In this document: positions 56,179 through 64,000 of the stretch, one piece after another | How positions within the stretch are numbered: position 1 is the stretch's first letter | How the letters are laid out: the number at the start of each line of letters is the position of its first letter | Assembly: GCF_018320785.1 (NCBI RefSeq) | Contig: NC_054873.1 | Coordinates: 21,108,196-21,172,195 of the forward strand | Source of the DNA: Cheilinus undulatus | Taxonomy: Eukaryota; Chordata; Actinopteri; Labriformes; Labridae | Reading direction: 5' to 3' | Length of the DNA stretch: 64,000 nt | Program-made: the position numbers and the translations under genes | Notes under the pieces: model-generated | The model's input: the letters and a program-made list of their open reading frames with translations, nothing else | What the model was told of the DNA's origin: nothing | Database searches by the model: none

Positions 56179-57452
56179 GTAGTGCCACTTGTAGGTAGAC
56201 TTTACCATTAGGCAAAGGAAGGTGATTGCCTTGGGTCCGGACCACTAGGGGTCCCCTAAACACATGACTAACTCAACCCGTTCTTCCGCACCAGCCTGTG
56301 TCCTGGCTGTTTAAAATTTTAAAGGGTTAACACACTCATTAAAAGCTCAGTAAACAAAATAAGCTTGGTCACATTAAACTGGCATTAAAGCTTCAAAGAT
56401 AAAATGTAATATTATGGTTGTCAAGATGAATTACAATCAACTATGATCATCAATTAGTGAACTAATTTTTTGAATTGCAATTAACTGCATGCGTTATTGT
56501 CCCTTTCTACAAACCTTGGTTAATCCACATAGTGTCTCCCTTACAGTCACAGCAATGTAAAATAAGTCCACCCCTGCTCCTTAATGTTTAATTTCACTTA
56601 AAAAAAAAAAAAAACAACAACTTAAAGATGGCGCAGTGGACAAGTTGTAAGTCATCTGCACCTTATTATATGAAACTTTTATTTTTTTTTTACTGTTCAA
56701 TTTCCTTTCAATCCACAACAAGTTCCTTTTTCTGTAGTTAAGTACATGTTAAAGTCTTAAAAGCAGGTCTGTATCCAAACTGTAAGTCAATAACCCTCAG
56801 TTTAAGACAGTAGAAAAATCAAAAAAGGACACAAAACAGTTTTACACACAAAATAGTGCAATTTTAGAATGTGATTAAAAAAGATGTGATTAATTGCAAT
56901 TAACTACAGAAATCCTGAGATTAATTACAATTAAAATTGTTAATAATATTTTGTCAGCCCAAATAAATATTTGTGTGAGGTAAGACTTCCTTTTTTAGTT
57001 TTTCATTTGAAAAACACCAAAAGAAGTCATTTGGTCTAACTGTTATTTTACCAAATATTTTAAAACAGAGTTTATACAAATATATTCACAAATAAAATAT
57101 ATTGAGCCACTTTATAGGGGGGTGGGTTGGTAAAACATGACCAAGAAAAGAAGAAGAAAAAAAAACCAGAATCAAACTTTTTTTTTTTTGGAGTAAATTG
57201 TCCTTTGTTTTTGAAATAAACATGAAAATTCAGGGCTACATTACTTTGTTGTCATTTGGATGCCAGATGCTCATTTTGAGTCTCCAAATGGAATAAACTA
57301 ACCAGACATTTCTGTACAAAAACATTGCTGAACAAAATACAGGTAGGACTTTAGTTAATAAAAAAGAATCTAAAAGGGGAGAGAACAATGGATGTGGAGA
57401 GCCCCATGTCTGTGTTTGCCTAGGGTCCCAAAACTGGTAAAACCACCACTGC
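56179..57452. mobile_element. DNA element with a second repeat nested inside
   Basis: The left end agtagtgccacttgtagg..tttaccattaggcaaagg and the reversed right end agcagtggtggttttacca..ccctaggcaaac are imperfect inverted copies. Between them lies 56414-56962, a separate repeat with tgtcaagatgaattacaatc on the left and gattaattacaatt..ttgtcagccc on the right, the same family as 27744-28025. No transposase frame was seen. The outer element must be the older one. Confidence 0.6.
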
Positions 57453-58173
57453 TTGTAATGTTTGTCTTGTTGGAAGTGGAGTTGCCCCACTGAAAATGAC
57501 AACACAGGCTGTCATAAAAACATCAAGATGAATTGTATGGCATCCACGTTATGCTACCAGCAAAGCGAAGGTGATCTTAAGACAAGAGAGTTTACAACAG
57601 TAACCCATAACCATGAAGATCTCCCACTGTAATGACTGTTAGTTTCACTTTGTCATTTTCTTAGCTATAGTTCTAACACAAAAAATCCCTTTCATTCCAG
57701 TGTCATTCCAGCAAAGGCTGAAGACTGATTGCCATAGGGGATTTTCATCTGATTTGGACAGCTAATGACAGCTTGTTTGCCAACGCCCTCAAATTGGAAG
57801 CTAGCAAAACAAATACTTCCATTAGTGGTGACATCAGCTATACTGACTCATGGGACTGGACTGGCATTTTCTTTTTCAAACACATCCGTGACTAAGTGGT
57901 GTGTATAAACAGATTATTTTTAAAATCTGTATTTAAAACTGAATCAATGTACTGTATAATCCCTGTAAAAATAGACAAAAACACACAAACCTCCTGTGAA
58001 TTTGAAATGAAGGATTTTATATGACAGATGAAGCCACATAGAATTGTACACTGGCATAACTAATAAATAGGAGAGAAAACTTGTTAGTAAAACCAAGTGA
58101 AACTGCAAGCAGGACAAACCGATCCCTGGTTAGATTTGGGATTTCATCATAATGATGGACAGGCTTTGTTCCC

Positions 58174-61100
58174 TTAGTGAGGATACTGGCGCACATACTG
58201 GTTCCTCAGCACTTCTTCACTGAACTGATAAGTCAGCTTCTTTTTGACTTTTTTGATCTCTCCAGTTTTACCATAGTTCCTCAGGGCTCGAGCCATTTTT
58301 TGATAGGTCATTTTCTTGCGGTTTCCTTTCTGAATACCCCAGTGATTGGCCAGAGCTTCTTTGTGCTTTGTGGAGAACTGGAAGATGCCTTTGTCCTGGT
58401 CCACCCACCAGATGCTGTCTCTCATATCCCCGTTTTTGAGCAAGTCCAGGAGGAACTGGTACAGGCGGATTTTCTTCCTGTTGCCTGGATTGGGAAGACA
58501 AAGAAAAGGTACGTTTTTTTACTGGCTTTAATTTGATATCAGGATTGCAAAAAACAACAGTAAATTATTTAAAGCTACCTTGTGTAGTTTTTGGCTGGCT
58601 GTGAAATAAAGTGGTTAATACCAATGTCTTTCTATAACCTACAAAGGCAAAAGAAAATCAGTGGCACACTTGTCTATTTCTATTTCTAAATTTTGTATTC
58701 CCATAACTGATGCATGAGATATGCAGTATGTTTGAAAAATATTCTAAAGAAACTGCCTTTTTCCTTTACATTAAGAATCCTTATTTTATTTTTCTAACCT
58801 TGTAAAGCAAGTGGATTGGCCAGATTCCATGTCTGTCATCAGGCAAATCCATCTCGCAAAGCTCCAGTCTTAAATGACTGTGCCAGGTCTGAAAATGGTT
58901 CTGACCAATCAGCATCATTTGAGGAGAACAAGGTAGTTGCTATGGGCAGGGTTTAGTTGCACAGGGAGCCGATAGCAATGGCTGCCACAGATGTAGTGTA
59001 TAGCTTGGCTGTTGCTATAATATGGTGGCAGTTTATCAGATCTGGGCCACATTTCATTTAATGCTGCGTTAAATTTACATCTGAAGTTGGATGTCAGAAC
59101 TCGTCACACCTGAGTTGAATGCATTGCATTTGCTACAAGCCTGTAACCTGGAGTAATGGGGGTTGCACTGACTTACAAGTGGGAATTACAAGGTCAGGGC
59201 ACATTTTTGATGACGTCAGCTTTGAATTTCTGAGTTACAAGGACAATTGGAAAGAAAGAGATCCAAGTGAAAGCTCTTCATGGCAGAGAGGATATCACGA
59301 AGAGCTGCTCCAGCATGAGTTTGCAATAGTTCTAAGCAGGGTTTGGTTGTACTATAAGCTTGTATATGGTTGTGGGAGTGCTGTGATTAGCTTGAGTGTA
59401 GCTATAGTGGTAGTTTTATCAGAACTGGGCCACATTTCTTTATTAAGACAAAAGGACAGAGTAACCCTGAAAGGTGGAGAAGATGTTTTTGCACTGCTAC
59501 CAACTGGCCCCATCATGAGTTTTATCCACCAGCAAACTCCACCATTTGTAAACTATGGCAGTGTCAGCCTGAACATTCGTCCAGTCACCTACAGAATTTT
59601 CTTTTAAGTCTTGCCTTTCCCAAAGGTTTCCCTGGGAGGTTACCCAGATTTATGCGAAATATATCCTATGACATGGAAATATGAAACAGTCTTTCTGGTG
59701 TGCCAGGTAATTATTTTTCCCTCTGAAAAAAAAAAAAAAAAAACTACTTACAAATGTGTAGGGACAGATCAGTGAGGAGGTCAGATGAGCTACTTTGATC
59801 ACAGGGGGGCGCCAAAATCAACACAAAGCAAAAGTTCCTCACAGAAGCTTTAAAGTTACTGAAGTCTGGCCAGTTTATAAGTAAAGGTGATTTTAAATAA
59901 AACATGAAAAATTTAAAATTCTTTTTTTTTCATCCAGGATATGGCCTAAATGGGGAACTTCCTTAATTAATACCATATTAAAATAAATTTAGATTTTTCT
60001 TTACCGAGCATGAAATAGTCTGAGTTTAGTTTCTCTAAGTCAAACTGTTATGGTTGATACTCACTTGTGTCCCTCCTGTAGGAGGGGTGGTTGTGATCCC
60101 CATATTCATCCTCTCCTTCTGATACCTCTAGTGGAGGACTGACTCCTCTGGGTTCCTCCTCGGAGTAGTACTGACCAGGTGAGGCTGGGGATTGGTACTG
60201 GTAGCACAGGGTTGATGTGTAAAATGGGATCTTCAGGAGGTAGATAGAAAATGTCCAAATCAGTGTTTACACAAAGGATTGCTGCAGGTTGTATTTACTT
60301 TTCTGCAACCACTGTCCGACATTTTGACCTAAACGCCTTCATTGTTTTAAAAGAGGAAGTATCTCTTTCAAAACAGAACTCAGTGCTCAGCAGGACTGTG
60401 TGGAATGGATGATAATATCAGTGAAAATATCCCCCACTGCCCACACTGTTAAACAGATTATAGAGAATCATTTTCTGTTTGCTTCATTGAAATTCCAGCA
60501 AGTATTTTGAGTAATAATTCTATTGGTAGCAATCAAAATAGTCCAAAATGATAGTTATTTGAAGTCATCAGGTGTTTTCAAAAATGCAAAAAAAACTCCC
60601 TTTAAAAACATCTCAAAATTTCTGAATGATCTGCACGTGTGAACACAATGGCAGAATTTGTACTTCAACTTTACAAGGAATTTCTCCTATTAACATGAAC
60701 ATGTAAAGTTTGGGTGAGCCAATCTGTGATTACAGCAGGAAATACCAGAAATATTCCCTCTGTGCAGGCAGGGGGATGACATTTATATCACATGATCAGT
60801 GCTATATTCATACACTTAATATGGCTGCTTCATAGTCTTTTCTGCTCACTAGTACACACTTCTGAACTCATTTGTTGATACTATTAATAATTGTAGTTAG
60901 AGAGCTTTTAACTTGGTATCATTTTTAGTTGAACACAATGTCAGCCCTTTTGACAGATATCAGCCATCATCAGATGTTTATTTGTTGTATCATATCAATT
61001 TGATGCTGGCATTTATAGCAAATAGCTTATTCAGAGAGGAGATTTGTTATTGGGCAGAAGTAGTGACGTCTTGGACAAACTTTTTTTGTTTTGTTTTTGT

Positions 61101-63518
61101 GGTCAAACATGATAGACATGATGGCATTGTAGGACAGTTATCCCAAAAGAAGTAATGAAAAAAAAATTAGCCATTGGCTTAAATGTTATCCCATCATTAT
61201 TGGCATCAGCACTGATTTTTACACCTCGAATAAAGGCTCATAGCCAGGCCTGTCCACAGAATTGGCTAGGCCCCTGAAAAACCCAGTGAAGTGGTTTTAT
61301 CTGGCCATTTTGCAACATTTTTGTCAATTTTAACACATTTTGGTTCTTTTTTCCCCCTTTTTGCCAGTTTTTAACCCCTTTTCATGACTTTACCTGACCA
61401 TTTTAAACATCTTTGCCACTTAAAACCCATTTTTGATTCTATTTGACCCTTATTGCCTCTTTCAACCTATTTCTTTTTCCAATGAATGACCCCCATTTCA
61501 TCACTTTTCCTGCCAATTCTTGCATGTTTCTTACCCATTTAGGCCCTTTTTTTACCCATTTGTCCTCCTGTTTTTGATACTTTTTGCCCATTTCTGCTAG
61601 TTTTTAACCTCTTTCCACATTTTCCATTACATTTGCCATTTTTTTTGCACTGTAGTAACCAATTTTTGCCACTTTTATTTCATTTGTGTCTCTTTTAACC
61701 CATCTTTTGTCCATTTTGTCCACTGTTTCCCTCATCTATATCACTTTTTTTTCACTTTAACAGTTAACAGTTTTAAATCCCTTTCAAATTTATCCACCCA
61801 TTTTGCCCCTTTTTGCATTGCAGTAACTAATTTAACCCTTTTTTAAATCTCATTTGTGCCTCTTTAAGCCATTTTTTTTGCCAATTTTAAACCCCTTTGC
61901 ATAGCTTTACCTGTCCATTTTTGAAATATCTTTGCCACTTTAAACACATTTTTAAAAGAAACTTTTTACCCTTTTGGACTCTTTCAACCCATTTTTGTCC
62001 TTTTCACCACTATTCTGACCAATTTTACCACTTAAGTCCCATTTTGACACTTTTCTTTAACCCCTTTTTATAACTTTATCTGGCCATTTTTGAATCACTG
62101 TTGCCACTTCTAACCCATTTTTAACTTTTTTTTGACTCTTTTTGCCTCTTTCAACTCATTTTTGCTCCCTATTTACATTTACATTTACAAGTCAATGCCA
62201 CTTTTATCATTTGTGCCTCTTTTAACCAGTTTTTCCTTCCTTGTAACCACTTCTCACTCCTTTTTTTTGATCACTTATAACCACATTTTTGATACTTTTT
62301 TGCTCATCCATTTTGCCATCCTGTAACCCCTTTTCACCTCTTTTCCTGCCAATTTTTAGTGCTTTTATACAATTTTTGCATTATTTTATCATTCTTTTAT
62401 TAAAGTTGTCTCGGTTCCTTCTACATTATTTTCTGGCATCTTCACGCCTGTTCACATCATGGCTTGGCTATAAAGTCTGACATTACTTTCCAAGTGGAAG
62501 CATTACAAAAAAGGTATTTCTGTTTTAAAAGGGAATTACATTTTAAAATGCTTTGATTTACTACTGCATAAATAAATAAAATCCATGACCATGATTTTGC
62601 TGACCTCCTCATGGGCCCCTCATTAGACCCTAGAGAGATCTCCCCTTTATCCACCTTATGGGCAGCCATTCACACAGCACTGATATGAGGTTAAAAAGTT
62701 TCACTATAGTGTTTCACTAAACTGCTTTGTGTGCTGTCTTGGATTTCCACAACACTTTTCTTCCATTATGTTTTGCCTCCTGAGACCCCCCACACTCTGC
62801 CTCATAGGAAAAACTAAACACATGCGTGAACTGTCATCTCAGGGAGATTTAAAATGACAGCTGCCCTTAAATTTTCCTTTTTTTTTTCAGAAGTGCATGT
62901 GTAAAAAACCTCTTTAGGAAGTGTAACAACATAGCTCATATGCACATTTTAGCACCTCATCCCTATTCATATAACATTTGCACATCACTGATATATCTCA
63001 TACCTGTAAGGACAAACTACTAAACTACTACATGCTTAATTCTGACCCTGTTTTAGTACAAATATGCATAAATATTTTCTCACACATACACAGTTCAAAA
63101 AAGGGGGGGTTTAAAATTCTGCCATGATTCATTTCTCCTCATAGTCTTACCTGTGGTGACACAGAGAGAGCTCCCAGTGTTGGGTCCAGGTGGAGGGCCA
63201 GAGGCTCGCTGCTGTAGCGGTACGGCTGCATGAGTGTTTGAGGAGACACAGATTGAAGCTCTGTGAGGTGATTCACCGGAGAATTTTCAAAGTCCGTAGC
63301 CTGAATGCGCTCAGAGTGGAAGGTCCATCTGTGGTCTGAAATGTGAAAAAAAGTAAGGCACTGAAGGTAAGGAAAGAAGTGTGTAATTCACCTGTGTTTG
63401 AATGGCATTATTTGAATTTCTCACCATCATAAATCTCCCCAACATTAGTGAGAAAAGGGTACAGCTCTGCAGGCGGTCTGTAATCCTTTGGTTCATTTGG
63501 ATTGATTTCCTCTGGAGC
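58174..63518 (-). CDS. spi1: Spi-1/PU.1 ETS-family transcription factor, N-terminal exon missing
   Basis: PU.1 is the nuclear pioneer factor of myeloid and B-cell development; it binds purine-rich GGAA sites. Minus-strand exons 63425-63518, 63151-63335, 60065-60230 and 58174-58484 join in frame (756 nt, 251 codons plus stop). The first exon encodes an acidic/Pro segment ([17 protein letters not shown]). The second has a Gln/Leu/Pro-rich activation region ([14 protein letters not shown]). The third has the PEST-like [14 protein letters not shown]. The last encodes the whole ETS domain: [75 protein letters not shown]. The DNA-contacting arginines of the recognition helix are intact. The start codon exon was not found in 63519-64000. 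Teleosts have spi1a and spi1b; I cannot tell which this is. Confidence 0.92.
58889..59700. repeat. Unclassified interspersed repeat, copy 2 of 2
   Basis: It shares ordered blocks with 9647-10265 (catttgaggagaa, gctatgggcag, cttgcctttcccaaagg, gacatggaaatatgaa, gtgccaggt). It includes a 162-codon open frame (59119-59607) that resembles no known protein and is probably chance. It lies in the spi1 intron before the ETS exon. A ttaaagctcc-type end follows at 59801-59853. Confidence 0.55.
61245..62450. repeat. 1.2-kb degenerate array of 'ttttaacccatttttgcca' words
   Basis: The strand is almost free of G, with words such as cacttttaacccattttt, tgactctttttgcctctttc and ccccttttcat repeated with variation and no strict period. 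It begins after ggcctgtccacagaattggc..aggcccctgaaaa. It is intronic in spi1 and has no coding sense. Confidence 0.75.
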
Positions 63519-63795
63519 CTACACAGGTGGGAAATGATCATTTTTTATTCCAGAGAGACAAAAGATAAAAGTCTCTTTACCTCGCAAAAAAAGTCAAAAA
63601 TGATTCTTAGTTTCTTATTCTTACAGAAATTGTTTTTTAAAATTTTGTAACACCTTTTTATTATTTGTCATGGAGCATATAAATGACATTCAGCAAAACT
63701 AAAATCACAGACAAACTCACTTTTATTATAAGCTCAATGATACTTTCAAGTTTTTCTATCTTTAGAGCAAACAAATACACATCCTATTGGTATTA

Positions 63796-64000
63796 AAGCT
63801 CTTGCGAGGATTTTTGGTCGGTTCTGAAACAGCCTTAAATGAATATTGCTCCCTCTTACAGACCTACAAAAGCAAGACCATCAGCAACAAGGTTGGTAGT
63901 TCATTATTGTTGGTTTCAAGGTCTATTTAGGAAAGTTGTCAAAATCATTTAGTTAAATAAATTCTTACTTGGGTGAAAACATCTTTACATTACATTGCCC
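63796..64000. repeat. Left end of ttaaagctcc-family element, cut by window
   Basis: It begins ttaaagctcttgcgaggatttttgg and continues tctgaaacagccttaaatgaatattgctccctctta, as in other copies of the family. It runs off the right edge. Any spi1 first exon would lie beyond or within this stretch; I saw none. Confidence 0.5.

Larger units (their letters stand above)
55334..58173. other. prc1-spi1 intergenic region
   Basis: It lies upstream of prc1 and downstream of spi1, both on the minus strand. It contains the prc1 promoter, a TATC microsatellite and a pair of nested repeats. The remainder is AT-rich with no recognisable exon. It should also hold the spi1 3' UTR just left of 58174. Confidence 0.5.

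Noticed and set aside
59119-59607. 162-codon plus-strand open frame in the spi1 intron
   Set aside because: It falls in a dispersed repeat with a counterpart at 9647-10265 that is not open, and has no recognisable domain.
63951-64000. Possible spi1 first exon (ATG near the right edge with a gtaag donor)
   Set aside because: The splice phase does not join in frame to the exon at 63425-63518, and the peptide does not resemble the PU.1 N-terminus.

Overview
The window is vertebrate nuclear DNA, almost certainly from a teleost fish. It has long AT-rich introns with GT-AG splice sites, single-copy vertebrate genes split over many exons, and abundant fish-type DNA transposons (Tc1/mariner, hAT, small TIR elements). 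I saw no bacterial genes, tRNA, rRNA, CRISPR array or integrated virus copy. The species cannot be named from sequence alone.

Layout, left to right: (1) 1-3338, minus strand: 5' half of cyp19a1 (aromatase), running off the left edge. (2) 6922-23218, plus strand: gldn (gliomedin), 28 exons, complete. (3) 26683-40821, plus: clpx (mitochondrial ClpX unfoldase), 14 exons, complete. (4) 42867-48034, plus: ubap1l (ESCRT-I UBAP1-like), 5 exons, complete. (5) 48642-55333, minus: prc1 (protein regulator of cytokinesis 1), 14 exons, complete. (6) 58174-63518, minus: the last four exons of a spi1/PU.1 ETS transcription factor; its first exon is not in the window or was not recognised. The exon chains of gldn, clpx, ubap1l and prc1 were joined by hand. 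All keep one open frame from start to stop (about 1010, 623, 396 and 599 residues), which strongly supports the models.

The genes do not form a pathway. They are a conserved neighbourhood. CYP19A1 and GLDN are adjacent on human 15q21, CLPX and UBAP1L are neighbours on 15q22, and PRC1 (15q) and SPI1 (chr11) join them here. cyp19a1 and gldn are divergent; ubap1l and prc1 converge, with 3' ends about 0.6 kb apart.

The most striking feature is inside gldn. Between the collagen exons and the olfactomedin exons lies an array of 19 small exons, all phase 1-1 and 60-105 bp. They read as a four-exon unit (called D-A-B-C here) repeated four times plus remnants. The array encodes an Asn/Thr/Ser-rich linker dense in N-glycosylation sequons and makes the protein nearly twice the usual gliomedin length.

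Introns and intergenic DNA carry transposons. Three hAT-type elements have recognisable 8-bp target duplications, one 342-bp element with long inverted arms is flanked by TTAA, and there are three Tc1-like remnants and several repeat families present in two or more copies.
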